From Ramlibacter henchirensis (GTDB lineage: Bacteria; Pseudomonadota; Gammaproteobacteria; Burkholderiales; Burkholderiaceae_C), in the NCBI RefSeq assembly GCF_004682015.1, contig NZ_SMLM01000004.1, positions 1 to 64,000 of the forward strand: a stretch of DNA of 64,000 nucleotides, read 5' to 3'. Positions 48,044 to 58,379 of the stretch are shown piece by piece. The position numbers and the translations under genes are program-made. The notes under the pieces were generated by a model, which worked only from the letters and a program-made list of their open reading frames with translations, made no database searches and was not told where the DNA came from. Numbering within the stretch: position 1 is the first letter of the stretch; each line of letters opens with the position of its first letter.

Positions 48044-49393
48044 ATGTCCACCGTCTTCAACTTCACCTTCGTGCCCTGGTTCCGCTCGGTGGCGCCGTAC
48101 ATCCACATGCACCGGGGCAAGACCTTCGTGGTGGGCGTGGCCGGCGAGGCCGTCGCGGCCGGGAAGCTGCAGGCCATCGCGCAGGACCTCGCGCTGATCC
48201 AGAGCATGGGCGTCAAGCTGGTGCTGGTGCACGGCTTCCGGCCCCAGGTGAACGAGCAGCTGCGGGCCAAGGGCCACGAGGCGCGCTACTCGCACGGCAT
48301 GCGCATCACCGACGGAGTGGCGTTGGACTGCGCTCAGGAGGCGGCCGGCCAGCTGCGCTACGAGATCGAGGCGGCCTTCAGCATGGGGCTGCCGAACACG
48401 CCGATGGCGGGCTCCACCATCCGCGTGATCTCGGGCAACTTCATCACCGCGCGGCCGGTGGGGATCGTGGACGGCGTCGACTTCCAGCACTCGGGCATGG
48501 TGCGCAAGGTCGACGTGGCCGGCATCAAGCGCACGCTCGACCACGGCGCGATGGTGCTGATGTCGCCCTTCGGCTTCTCACCGACAGGCGAGGCGTTCAA
48601 CCTGGCGATGGAGGAAGTGGCCACGAGCGTGGCCATCGCCCTGCAGGCGGACAAGCTGGTGTTCCTGACCGAGATCCCCGGCATCCGCATCAAGCCGGCG
48701 GAGGCCGAGTCCGAGGACAACCCGATCGACACCGAGCTGCCGCTCGCGGCCGCCGAACAGATCCTGGCCTCGCTGCCCGGCCCGCAGCTGCCGACCGACA
48801 CCGGCTTCTACCTGCAGCACTGCGTCAAGGCCTGCAAGGGCGGCGTGGAGCGCAGCCACATCATCCCGTTCGCGGTCGACGGCTCGATCCTGCTGGAGAT
48901 CTACGTGCACGACGGCATCGGCACCATGGTCATCGATGAGAAGCTGGAGGAACTGCGCGAGGCGACGGCCGACGACGTCGGCGGCATCCTGCAGCTGATC
49001 GAACCGTTCGAGCGCGATGGAACCCTGGTCCGGCGCGAGCGCACCGAGATCGAACGCGACATCGCCAACTACAGCATCATCGAGCACGACGGCGTGATCT
49101 TCGCCTGCGCCGCCCTCTATCCCTACCCCGAGGCGCGCACCGGCGAGATGGCGGCGCTGACCGTTTCGCCGCAAAGCCAGGGCCAGGGCGACGGCGAGAA
49201 GATCCTCAAGCGGGTCGAGCAGCGCGCCAAGGCGATGGGCCTGGACAGCATCTTCGTGCTCACGACCCGCACGATGCACTGGTTCCTCAAGCGCGGCTTC
49301 GTCCAGGTGGAGCCGGAGTGGCTGCCGGAGGCCCGCAAGCGCAAGTACAACTGGGACCGGCGGTCGATGGTGTTCGTCAAGAAGCTGACGTAG
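48044..49393 (+). CDS. argA: N-acetylglutamate synthase ArgA
   Basis: 449 residues from ATG 48044. The N-terminal amino-acid-kinase domain includes LVLVHGFRPQVNEQL, SGNFITARP and TEIPGIRIKP. The C-terminal GNAT acetyltransferase domain includes MAALTVSPQSQGQGDGEKIL and VLTTRTMHWFLKRGF. This is the two-domain enzyme of classical arginine synthesis, which acetylates glutamate with acetyl-CoA and is usually feedback-inhibited by arginine. It is divergent from the GGDEF-like gene. Confidence 0.95.
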   Translation: MSTVFNFTFVPWFRSVAPYIHMHRGKTFVVGVAGEAVAAGKLQAIAQDLALIQSMGVKLVLVHGFRPQVNEQLRAKGHEARYSHGMRITDGVALDCAQEAAGQLRYEIEAAFSMGLPNTPMAGSTIRVISGNFITARPVGIVDGVDFQHSGMVRKVDVAGIKRTLDHGAMVLMSPFGFSPTGEAFNLAMEEVATSVAIALQADKLVFLTEIPGIRIKPAEAESEDNPIDTELPLAAAEQILASLPGPQLPTDTGFYLQHCVKACKGGVERSHIIPFAVDGSILLEIYVHDGIGTMVIDEKLEELREATADDVGGILQLIEPFERDGTLVRRERTEIERDIANYSIIEHDGVIFACAALYPYPEARTGEMAALTVSPQSQGQGDGEKILKRVEQRAKAMGLDSIFVLTTRTMHWFLKRGFVQVEPEWLPEARKRKYNWDRRSMVFVKKLT

Positions 49394-49462
49394 CGGGCGC
49401 TCCCCCGTCACTTCGGGGAAGTGCATGAACACGAAAGTCTACTTTTCAGCTGCAGTCGATTC

Positions 49463-49696
49463 ATGACCGACAACGTTTCGCCCCTCATCCTCGAGCACCT
49501 GAAAGCGCTCCGCAATGAGCTGCGCGACTTCAAGGCGGAGCTTCGTTCCGACGTGGAGGTGGTGAAGAGCCGCTTGAACTCGCTGGAGAAGCAGGTGGCC
49601 TTCTTCCACGAAGGCATCGCAGGCATCCACATCCGCCTGGACCGGTTCGACGGCCGTCTCGATCGCGTCGAACGGCGCCTCGACCTCGCGCACTGA
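49463..49696 (+). CDS. small coiled-coil protein of unknown function
   Basis: 77 residues from ATG 49463. After ILEHLKALRNELRDFKAEL the sequence keeps heptad spacing to the end (VVKSRLNSLEKQVAFFHEG, IRLDRFDGRLDRVERRLDL). It has no signal peptide, membrane segment or cysteine. It lies 69 bases after argA on the same strand and is convergent with dsbB. Similar short coiled-coil proteins are common and mostly uncharacterised. Confidence 0.6.
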   Translation: MTDNVSPLILEHLKALRNELRDFKAELRSDVEVVKSRLNSLEKQVAFFHEGIAGIHIRLDRFDGRLDRVERRLDLAH

Positions 49697-49717
49697 CCGG
49701 CCGGGGCGCGCCGCGCC

Positions 49718-50236
49718 TCAGGCGTGCGCCAGCCGCGGCGCGCGCATTGATCGCGCCAGCAAAGCGATCAACACCAGCGCGAACCCCACGAACGCCACGA
49801 ACGACCAGTTGGCGATCGACAGCCCCAGGAACGTCCAGTCGATCTTCGTGCAATCGCCGCTGCCGCGGAAGATCATCGGGATCGCGCGCTTGAGCGGGAA
49901 CGTCTCGATCATCCCGTAGAAGTCGCGCCCGCAGGACACGATCTCCGGCGGATGCCACTGCAGCCAGCTCTGGCGGGCGGCGACGAAAGCGCCGAATCCC
50001 GAGGCCGCCAGCGCCAGGACGCTGCCGGTGATCCAGGCGCCGCGGCGCGGAATCGCCGCGGACGCGCCGGCGATGACTCCCACCAGGATCAGCGCATAGC
50101 GTTGCACGATGCACATCGGGCAAGGCTCGAGGCCCACGCCATGCTGCAGGTACAGCGCGAACGCCAGCATGCCCGCGCAGGCGGCAGCCACCAGGCTCAA
50201 GGTGCGGCGCGGCGCCGCGAACAGCCACTCGATCAA
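49718..50236 (-). CDS. dsbB: disulfide bond formation protein DsbB
   Basis: 172 residues from a TTG at 50236, preceded by GGGAGAG at good spacing. An ATG at 50263 would add 9 residues before LIEWLF and start only 5 bases from cysA. Four membrane helices are visible. The first periplasmic loop has the redox pair CPMC (39-42). The second pair is in VSCGRDFYG and GSGDCTKI. DsbB reoxidises DsbA using quinone in the inner membrane. It lies downstream of the sulfate transporter genes. Confidence 0.92.
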   Translation of the reverse strand: MIEWLFAAPRRTLSLVAAACAGMLAFALYLQHGVGLEPCPMCIVQRYALILVGVIAGASAAIPRRGAWITGSVLALAASGFGAFVAARQSWLQWHPPEIVSCGRDFYGMIETFPLKRAIPMIFRGSGDCTKIDWTFLGLSIANWSFVAFVGFALVLIALLARSMRAPRLAHA

Positions 50237-50267
50237 GACTCTCTCCCGATGCGGGCGCCGCAATCCC

Positions 50268-51362
50268 TCAGTGCGCCCCTTCCACGAACACGCGGGCCCT
50301 GCGCGGCGTCACCACCAGCGTCTCGCCCTCCCGGAACCCCAGCTCCCTGAATTGTTGCGCAGGAATCTGGGCCTCGATGATGGGGTCCTGACCGCTGGGG
50401 TTGGCCGGTTGGGTGTCCTCGGCCGGAATTAGTTCCAGCCGGGCGATGGGCCCGACCACGATGGCGCGCGAGAGCTGCACCACGATGCCACGCGCGCCGG
50501 GCGAGTAGCGCTGCACGTCCAGGTCGTGCGGCCGCACGTACGCGAAGGCCTTGGCGTTCTCCGCTTCGGCGTGCTCGGGCGCGTGCAGCTGCATGCCTTC
50601 CAGGTGCACCTCGCCCTGGTGGGCGCGACCGTGGAACATGTTGACGTCGCCGAGGAAGCCGTACACGAAGGGGCTGGCCGGATGGTCCCAGACGTCCTGT
50701 GGCGAGCCGACCTGCTCCACGCGCCCGGCATTCATCAGCACGACCCGGTCCGCCACTTCCAGAGCCTCTTCCTGGTCATGCGTGACGAAGATGCTGGTGA
50801 CGTGCAGTTCGTCATGCAGGCGGCGCAGCCAGCGGCGCAGTTCCTTGCGCACCTTGGCGTCGAGCGCGCCGAACGGCTCGTCCAGCAGCAGCACCTTGGG
50901 CTCCACCGCGAGTGCGCGGGCCAGCGCGATGCGCTGCCGCTGCCCGCCCGACAGCTGCGACGGAAAGCGGTCCGCCAACCAATCCAGTTGCACGAGGTTC
51001 AGCAACTCGTGCACCTTCTGCTTGATCTGCGCTTCGCCCGGCCGCTGCCCGCGGGGCTTGACTCGCAGGCCGAACGCGACGTTCTCGAACACGGTCATGT
51101 GGCGGAAGAGCGCGTAGTGCTGGAACACGAAGCCGACCTGCCGCTCACGCACATGCACGTCCGTGGTGTCCTCGCCCGCGAACAGGATGCTGCCGCTGTC
51201 GGCCGTTTCCAGGCCCGCGATGATGCGCAGCAGCGTGGTCTTGCCGCAGCCGGAAGGGCCGAGCAGCGCGAGCAGTTCGCCGGAGCCGATGTCCAGCGAG
51301 ACATTGCGCAGCGCGTGGAACTCGCCGAATTGCTTGCTGACGTTGCGGATTTCGATGCTCAT
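50268..51362 (-). CDS. cysA: sulfate/thiosulfate ABC transporter ATPase CysA
   Basis: 364 residues. Walker [10 protein letters not shown], the Q-loop FVFQHYALF, signature [15 protein letters not shown] and Walker [13 protein letters not shown] are followed by the H-loop [12 protein letters not shown]. The C-terminal 120 residues are the TOBE-like regulatory part ([12 protein letters not shown]). It energises uptake through CysT/CysW. It follows cysW after 13 bases. Confidence 0.95.
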   Translation of the reverse strand: MSIEIRNVSKQFGEFHALRNVSLDIGSGELLALLGPSGCGKTTLLRIIAGLETADSGSILFAGEDTTDVHVRERQVGFVFQHYALFRHMTVFENVAFGLRVKPRGQRPGEAQIKQKVHELLNLVQLDWLADRFPSQLSGGQRQRIALARALAVEPKVLLLDEPFGALDAKVRKELRRWLRRLHDELHVTSIFVTHDQEEALEVADRVVLMNAGRVEQVGSPQDVWDHPASPFVYGFLGDVNMFHGRAHQGEVHLEGMQLHAPEHAEAENAKAFAYVRPHDLDVQRYSPGARGIVVQLSRAIVVGPIARLELIPAEDTQPANPSGQDPIIEAQIPAQQFRELGFREGETLVVTPRRARVFVEGAH

Positions 51363-51375
51363 GGGTTGTCGTCCT

Positions 51376-52260
51376 TCACGCGGCCGCCGGCCGCTCCGGC
51401 GGCAGCTCCGCCGTCGCCTTCATCAGGCGCTCGTGCTGCCACTCCGCCACGCTCTTGATCGCGAGCGTCACCAGCGCCAGCAGCGCCAGCAGCGAGGCGA
51501 CCGAGAAGGCGGCCACCGACTGGTATTCGTTGTAGAGGATCTCCACGTGCAGCGGCATGGTGTTGGTCTGGCCGCGGATGTGGCCGGACACCACCGACAC
51601 CGCACCGAACTCGCCCATTGCGCGCGCGTTGCACAGGATCACGCCGTAGATCAGGCCCCACTTGATGTTGGGCAGCGTGACGTGCCAGAAGGTCTGCCAG
51701 CCGTTGGCGCCCAGCACGATGGCGGCCTGCTCCTCCTCGTTCCCCTGCGCCTGCATCAGCGGGATCAGCTCGCGGGCGATGAAGGGGAAGGTGACGAAGA
51801 TCGTGGCCAGCACGATGCCCGGCACGGCGAAGACGATCTTGATGCCGTTCGCCGCCAGCCAGGGGCCGAGCCAGCCCTGCGCGCCGAACACCAGCACGTA
51901 GATCAGGCCGGCCACCACCGGGGACACGGAGAACGGCAGGTCGACCAGCGTGGTCAGGAAGGCCTTGCCGCGGAACTCGTACTTGGCGATGCACCACGCG
52001 GCCGCGATGCCGAACACCAGGTTCAGGGGCACGGCGATCGCTGCAGTGATCAGCGTCAGCCGGATCGCCGACCACGCATCCGGCTCCCGCAGACCTTCGA
52101 GATAGGCCTCGAAGCCCTTTCGCAGCGCCTCGGTGAACACCGCGGCGAGCGGCAGCACCAGGAAGAGGAACACGAACAGCAGCGCCGCGCCGATGAGCGA
52201 ACGGCGGACCCAAGCCGTTTCCGTGGTGATGACGCGCTTTTGCGCGAGGTTGCCTGCCAT
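51376..52260 (-). CDS. cysW: sulfate ABC transporter permease CysW
   Basis: 294 residues from ATG 52260, with about six membrane helices. The ABC-permease EAA loop is [45 protein letters not shown] and [17 protein letters not shown] are characteristic of CysW. It forms the channel with CysT. Its ATG shares one base with the cysT stop. Confidence 0.95.
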   Translation of the reverse strand: MAGNLAQKRVITTETAWVRRSLIGAALLFVFLFLVLPLAAVFTEALRKGFEAYLEGLREPDAWSAIRLTLITAAIAVPLNLVFGIAAAWCIAKYEFRGKAFLTTLVDLPFSVSPVVAGLIYVLVFGAQGWLGPWLAANGIKIVFAVPGIVLATIFVTFPFIARELIPLMQAQGNEEEQAAIVLGANGWQTFWHVTLPNIKWGLIYGVILCNARAMGEFGAVSVVSGHIRGQTNTMPLHVEILYNEYQSVAAFSVASLLALLALVTLAIKSVAEWQHERLMKATAELPPERPAAA

Positions 52261-53147
52261 CAGCCGGCCCCTGCCCTGCGCCGCTGCCAGGCCTGCAAGC
52301 CATTGATCACCAGCAGCAGCACGAACGAAATCCCCAGCATCACGGTCGCGACCGCGGTCGCGCCTGCGTAGTCGTATTGCTCCAGCTTTCCGATGATCAC
52401 CAGCGGCGTGATCTCGGAGACCATGGGCATGTTGCCCGCGATGAAGATGACCGAGCCATACTCGCCCACCGCACGCGCGAAGGCCATCGCGAAGCCGGTC
52501 AGCAGCGCGGGCAGGATGGCGGGCAGGATCACCCGGCTGAAGGTCTGCCACCGCGTCGCGCCCAGGCACATCGCGGCCTCCTCCAGCTCACGCTCCGTGT
52601 CCTCCAGCACCGGCTGCACGGTGCGCACCACGAACGGCAGCCCGATGAAGATCAGCGCGATCACCACCCCGTTCGGGTTGAACGCGAGCTGGATCCCGAG
52701 CGGCTCGAGGTACTGGCCGATCCAGCCGTTGCCGGCCAGCAGCGCCGTGAGCGAGATGCCGGCCACCGCGGTGGGCAGCGCGAAAGGCAGGTCAACCAGC
52801 GCATCCACGATCTTCTTGCCCGGGAAGCGGTAGCGCACCAGCACCCACGCGAGCAGCAGCCCGAAGAAGACGTTGAACAACGCCGCCAGGAACGACGCGC
52901 CGAACGTGAGGCGGTAGGACGCGACGACCCGCGGCGAGCTGACCGCGGCCCAGAACTGGTCCCAGCTCATGGCGAACGTCTTGATCACCAGCGCCGACAG
53001 CGGGATCAGGACGATGAGGCTCAGGTACAGCAGCGTGTACCCGAGCGTGAGATTGAACCCCGGCAGGACCTTGCGCGCGCCGCCGCGGCGCGAAGACGCC
53101 GCCGTGGCCGGCAGGGGCGCCGGGAGGGTGGCGGCGGACCCGGCCAT
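52260..53147 (-). CDS. cysT: sulfate ABC transporter permease CysT (CysU)
   Basis: 295 residues with about six membrane helices after a 30-residue cytoplasmic start. Family motifs are [19 protein letters not shown], the EAA loop [17 protein letters not shown], and [18 protein letters not shown]. It starts directly after the sbp stop (TAAATG) and ends in a TGATG overlap with cysW, so the order sbp-cysT-cysW-cysA forms one operon. No cysB regulator is in the window. Confidence 0.95.
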   Translation of the reverse strand: MAGSAATLPAPLPATAASSRRGGARKVLPGFNLTLGYTLLYLSLIVLIPLSALVIKTFAMSWDQFWAAVSSPRVVASYRLTFGASFLAALFNVFFGLLLAWVLVRYRFPGKKIVDALVDLPFALPTAVAGISLTALLAGNGWIGQYLEPLGIQLAFNPNGVVIALIFIGLPFVVRTVQPVLEDTERELEEAAMCLGATRWQTFSRVILPAILPALLTGFAMAFARAVGEYGSVIFIAGNMPMVSEITPLVIIGKLEQYDYAGATAVATVMLGISFVLLLVINGLQAWQRRRAGAG

Positions 53148-54140
53148 TTACCTGACCGTGTAGATCTTGTCGAACTGGCCGCCGTCGTTGAAGTGCACCT
53201 TCTGCGCCTCGGACAGCGAGCCGAACAGCTCCTGCACGGTGAAGAGCTTGATGGGCTTGAACGTCTGCACGTGCCGGGCCAGGACCTTCTGGTTGCGCGG
53301 ACGGATCGAGTGCTTCGCCGCGATCTCCTGCCCTTCCTCGGAGTACAGGAAGTCGAGGTAGGCCTTTGCCAGGTCGCCCGTGCCCTTCTTGGCGATGGTG
53401 CGCTCCACGATGGCGACCGGGTTCTCCGCGACGATGCTGATGGACGGATAGACCACGTCCACCTTGCCCTTGCCGAACTCGCGGTTGACGGACTCGACCT
53501 CCGACTCGAACGTGATCAGCACGTCGCCCGTGTTGCGCTGCAGGAAGGCGGTGGTGGCGTCGCGGCCGCCGCGGGCCAGCACGGGCACGTTCTTGTACAG
53601 CTTGGACAGGAACTCCTGCGCCTGCGCGTCGGTCCCGCCCTTCTTCTTGATGTAGCCCCAGGCCGCCAGGTAGGCGTAGCGCCCATTGCCCCCGGTCTTC
53701 GGGTTCACCACGACCACCTTCACGTCGGGCCGCGTCAGGTCTTCCCAGTCCTTGATGCCCTTGGGATTGCCCTCGCGCACCAGGAACAGCATCGTCGACG
53801 TCGTCGGCGACGCGTTGTCCGGGAAGCGCTTGGCCCAGTCCTTGGCCACCACGCCGCGCTCGGCCAGGAACTCGATGTCGGTGGTGGTGTTCATCGTCAC
53901 CACGTCGGCGTCCAGGCCGTCCGCCACCGCGCGCGCCTGCGCGCTGGAACCGGCATGCGACTGCTCGACCTTCACGTCCTTGCCGGCGGTCTTCTTGTAG
54001 TGCGGCACGAAAGCCGCGTTGATGTCCTTGTAGAACTCGCGCGCCACGTCGTACGAGACGTTCAGCAGCGTCGGCTGGGCGGAAGCGAGGGAACTCGCGA
54101 CGAGCGCGAGGGAAGCGAGGGCGATTTTCAGGGACTTCAT
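53148..54140 (-). CDS. sbp: periplasmic sulfate-binding protein
   Basis: 330 residues. Signal peptide MKSLKIALASLALVASSLA is cut after ASA (about residue 22). LNVSYDVAREFYKDIN, QSHAGSSAQARAVADGLDADVVTMN and KTGGNGRYAYLAAWGY are typical of Sbp/CysP. It binds sulfate for the CysTWA transporter encoded directly downstream. A 9-bp hairpin lies in the leader just before the ATG. Confidence 0.95.
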   Translation of the reverse strand: MKSLKIALASLALVASSLASAQPTLLNVSYDVAREFYKDINAAFVPHYKKTAGKDVKVEQSHAGSSAQARAVADGLDADVVTMNTTTDIEFLAERGVVAKDWAKRFPDNASPTTSTMLFLVREGNPKGIKDWEDLTRPDVKVVVVNPKTGGNGRYAYLAAWGYIKKKGGTDAQAQEFLSKLYKNVPVLARGGRDATTAFLQRNTGDVLITFESEVESVNREFGKGKVDVVYPSISIVAENPVAIVERTIAKKGTGDLAKAYLDFLYSEEGQEIAAKHSIRPRNQKVLARHVQTFKPIKLFTVQELFGSLSEAQKVHFNDGGQFDKIYTVR

Positions 54141-54150
54141 GTTGCAAGTA

Positions 54151-54171
54151 CGAGGCTGCTGCGCAGCCTCG
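54151..54171. promoter_or_regulatory. 9-bp hairpin in the sbp leader
   Basis: CGAGGCTGC and GCAGCCTCG pair around TGC, 11 bases before the sbp start. On the plus strand it is followed by a T-rich stretch, so it looks like a terminator in that direction. On the minus strand it would sit in the sbp leader, close enough to the ATG to affect initiation, or mark the end of the peroxiredoxin transcript. Confidence 0.4.
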
Positions 54172-54185
54172 TTTTCACCTTTGTT

Positions 54186-54827
54186 TTACCGGTTCGGTTG
54201 CGGGGTCAGGCGCAGGTACGGCTTGACAGCCCTGAACCCCTTGGGAAAGTGCCTGGCCAGTTCCTCCGGGTCCTGCAGGCTCGGCAGGATCACCACGTCA
54301 TCGCCGACCTTCCAGTTGGCGGGCGTCGCGACCTTGTGGCTGTCGGTCAGCTGCAGCGAATCAATGATGCGCAGGATCTCGTCGAAGTTGCGGCCGGTGC
54401 TCGCCGGGTAGGTGAGCGTGGCGCGGATGGTTTTCTTCGGGTCGATGATGAACACGCTGCGCACGGTGGCGTTGACCAGCGAGTTCGGGTGGATCATGTC
54501 GTACAGCGTGGCGACCTTCCTGTCGGCGTCGGCCAGGATCGGGAAGTTCACCGTCGTCTTCTGCGTCTCGTTGATGTCGCCCACCCACTGCAGGTGCGAA
54601 TCTACCGGGTCCACGCTCACCGCGATCGGTTTCACATTGCGCTGCGCGAACTCCCGGTCGAGCGTGGCGGTCCTGCCCAGTTCAGTCGTGCACACGGGCG
54701 TGAAGTCCGCCGGGTGCGAGAAGAACACGACCCACGACTCGCCCGCCCAGTTGTGGAAGGAGATCGGGCCGTCGGTGGAGTCCTGCTGGAAATCCGGGGC
54801 GGTGTCACCCAGACGAAGCGTCGCCAT
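54186..54827 (-). CDS. 1-Cys peroxiredoxin (Prx6 type)
   Basis: 213 residues from ATG 54827 with CAGGA upstream. The peroxidatic cysteine C46 lies in HPADFTPVCTTELG, and it is the only cysteine in the protein. SVDPVDSHLQWVGDI, LADADRKVATLYDM and the long C-terminal domain (WKVGDDVVILPSL) define the Prx6 group. It reduces hydroperoxides with an external reductant. The gene stands alone between an IclR gene and the sulfate operon, all on the same strand. Confidence 0.93.
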   Translation of the reverse strand: MATLRLGDTAPDFQQDSTDGPISFHNWAGESWVVFFSHPADFTPVCTTELGRTATLDREFAQRNVKPIAVSVDPVDSHLQWVGDINETQKTTVNFPILADADRKVATLYDMIHPNSLVNATVRSVFIIDPKKTIRATLTYPASTGRNFDEILRIIDSLQLTDSHKVATPANWKVGDDVVILPSLQDPEELARHFPKGFRAVKPYLRLTPQPNR

Positions 54828-54855
54828 GTCGTTCCTGCGAATAAGAGGAACAGGA

Positions 54856-54884
54856 ATTGTGGGGATTCGGTTATGAAAACCCAA
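54856..54884 (-). promoter_or_regulatory. candidate promoter for the peroxiredoxin gene
   Basis: On the minus strand TTGGGT (54884-54879) and CACAAT (54861-54856) are 17 bases apart, placing a start about 20 bases before the ATG at 54827. The boxes match consensus at three and four of six positions. The stretch is markedly A/T-rich for this genome. Confidence 0.3.
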
Positions 54885-54920
54885 CGAATCTCTTGTTGTT
54901 TGCTTATTCCGCGCTCGCTC

Positions 54921-56979
<2,059 letters not shown>

Positions 56980-57026
56980 GCCACGGCCCGACCGCAGGCG
57001 CGAGGCCGCTCTGCTAGCCTAGCGGC

Positions 57027-57920
57027 ATGACGCCGCCGCGCCCCCTCGCCAACGTCCGCATCCTCAGCCTCGCGCTCAACCTGCCGGGCCCCGCGGCGCT
57101 GATGCGCTGCCGCCGGATGGGCGCGACCTGCACCAAGCTCGAACCGCCGTCGGGCGATCCGATGCAGCACTACAACCCGGCCGCGTACGCGGAACTGCAC
57201 GAAGGCGTGAAGGTCCTGCAAGCGGACCTGAAGAGCGAGGAAGGCCGGGCGCTGGTGCACCGCGAACTCGCGCGCACGGACGTCCTGCTCACCTCGTTCC
57301 GGCCTTCGGCGATGAAGAAGCTGGGGCTCGACTGGCTCCAGCTTCACAGCCGCCATCCCTCGCTCTGCCAGGTGGCGATCGTCGGCGGGCCGGGCGATGC
57401 GGCCGAAGTGCCGGGACACGACCTCACCTACCTCGCCGAGAACGGACTCGTCACCGGCACCGAGCTGCCCGCCACGCTGTTCGCCGACATGGGCGGCTCG
57501 GTGATGGCCAGCGAGGCGGTGCTGCAGGCCGCGCTGCTGCAGGCCGAGCGCTACGCGGGATCGGGCGACGTGCATCCGAAAGGGCGTTACTTCGAAGTGG
57601 CCCTGTCCGATGCCGCCGCGTACCTGGCGCTGCCCCGCCGCTGGGGACTCACGCAGCCCTCCGGCGCGGTCGGCGGCGCGCATGCCGGCTACCGCATCTA
57701 CGCGTGCCGCGACGGCCGCGTGGCCGTCGCCGCGCTTGAACCCCATTTTGCTTCTGCGCTCTGCGCGGCTGCGGGCGTGTCGGCATCGGACATCAAGGCG
57801 ATGTTCGCGCGGGCCACGCACGAAAGCATTGCAAAATTCTTTGCGAGCCGGACCTGCGACGAATTGGAACGGCTGGCCCGGGAGAAAGACCTGCCGCTGC
57901 ACACGATGCAGGCCGGTTGA
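57027..57920 (+). CDS. CaiB/BaiF-family CoA-transferase-like protein (short)
   Basis: 297 residues, while the family usually has 360-400. The N-terminal part has NLPGPAALMRCRRMGATCTKLEPPSGDP, the typical class III CoA-transferase start (core GPAALMRCRRMGA). The catalytic aspartate is in GHDLTYLAENGL, and ADMGGSVMASEAVLQA follows. The C-terminus is shortened after the small domain. It lies 47 bases after pobA and may act on an aromatic or acyl-CoA, but no substrate can be named. Similar short members exist as alpha-methylacyl-CoA racemase relatives. Confidence 0.75.
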   Translation: MTPPRPLANVRILSLALNLPGPAALMRCRRMGATCTKLEPPSGDPMQHYNPAAYAELHEGVKVLQADLKSEEGRALVHRELARTDVLLTSFRPSAMKKLGLDWLQLHSRHPSLCQVAIVGGPGDAAEVPGHDLTYLAENGLVTGTELPATLFADMGGSVMASEAVLQAALLQAERYAGSGDVHPKGRYFEVALSDAAAYLALPRRWGLTQPSGAVGGAHAGYRIYACRDGRVAVAALEPHFASALCAAAGVSASDIKAMFARATHESIAKFFASRTCDELERLAREKDLPLHTMQAG

Positions 57921-57932
57921 CGCGGCCTGCTG

Positions 57933-58316
57933 TCAAGCGGGCGCCTCCGAAATGATGGCCAGGATGTTGCCCTCCGTGTCCTTGAACCACGCGGCCGCGG
58001 CGCCGCCGCCGGTGAAGATGCTGTCCACCGTCTTCATGTCCGGCGTGTCGTACTCCTCGAACACCACGCCGCGTCGCTTCAGCCAGGTCACCGTCGCGCG
58101 CACGTCCTTCACGGTCCAGAAGGCGGTGCTGGCCTTGTTGGTGCCGGCGCCCGCCGAGAGGTACATGAAGAACGCCGTGCCCGCGCCGCACCGGAAGGTC
58201 AGGCCGCCGGCCACCGGCTCGCCCGGCTGCAGTCCGAGCTTCTGCTCGTAGAACGCCCGGGCACGCTCCAGGTCGTGGACGGGGACGTACGCGTACAGGG
58301 GAGCTTGGCTCAGCAT
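57933..58316 (-). CDS. VOC (glyoxalase/bleomycin-resistance fold) protein
   Basis: 127 residues. The vicinal-oxygen-chelate fold is visible as YVPVHDLERARAFYEQKLGL, FRCGAGTAFFMYLSAG, and the C-terminal WFKDTEGNILAIISE, which carries the usual glutamate ligand. AAGGAG precedes the ATG. Members range from metal-dependent dioxygenases and isomerases to binding proteins; the substrate is unknown. It has a promoter-like element shared with two other nearby genes. Confidence 0.8.
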   Translation of the reverse strand: MLSQAPLYAYVPVHDLERARAFYEQKLGLQPGEPVAGGLTFRCGAGTAFFMYLSAGAGTNKASTAFWTVKDVRATVTWLKRRGVVFEEYDTPDMKTVDSIFTGGGAAAAWFKDTEGNILAIISEAPA

Positions 58317-58343
58317 GGCGTTCTCCTTGGGCGGTTTGAACCC

Positions 58344-58374
58344 AGTCTAGGAGGCCGGATCGCCACCGGCTGTA
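58344..58374 (-). promoter_or_regulatory. shared-type promoter element before the VOC gene
   Basis: TACAGCC (58374-58368) and TAGACT (58349-58344), 18 bases apart, read on the minus strand. The whole block is very similar to that at 61083-61113. The expected start lies about 20-25 bases before the ribosome site AAGGAG. Confidence 0.45.
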
Positions 58375-58379
58375 ACGCC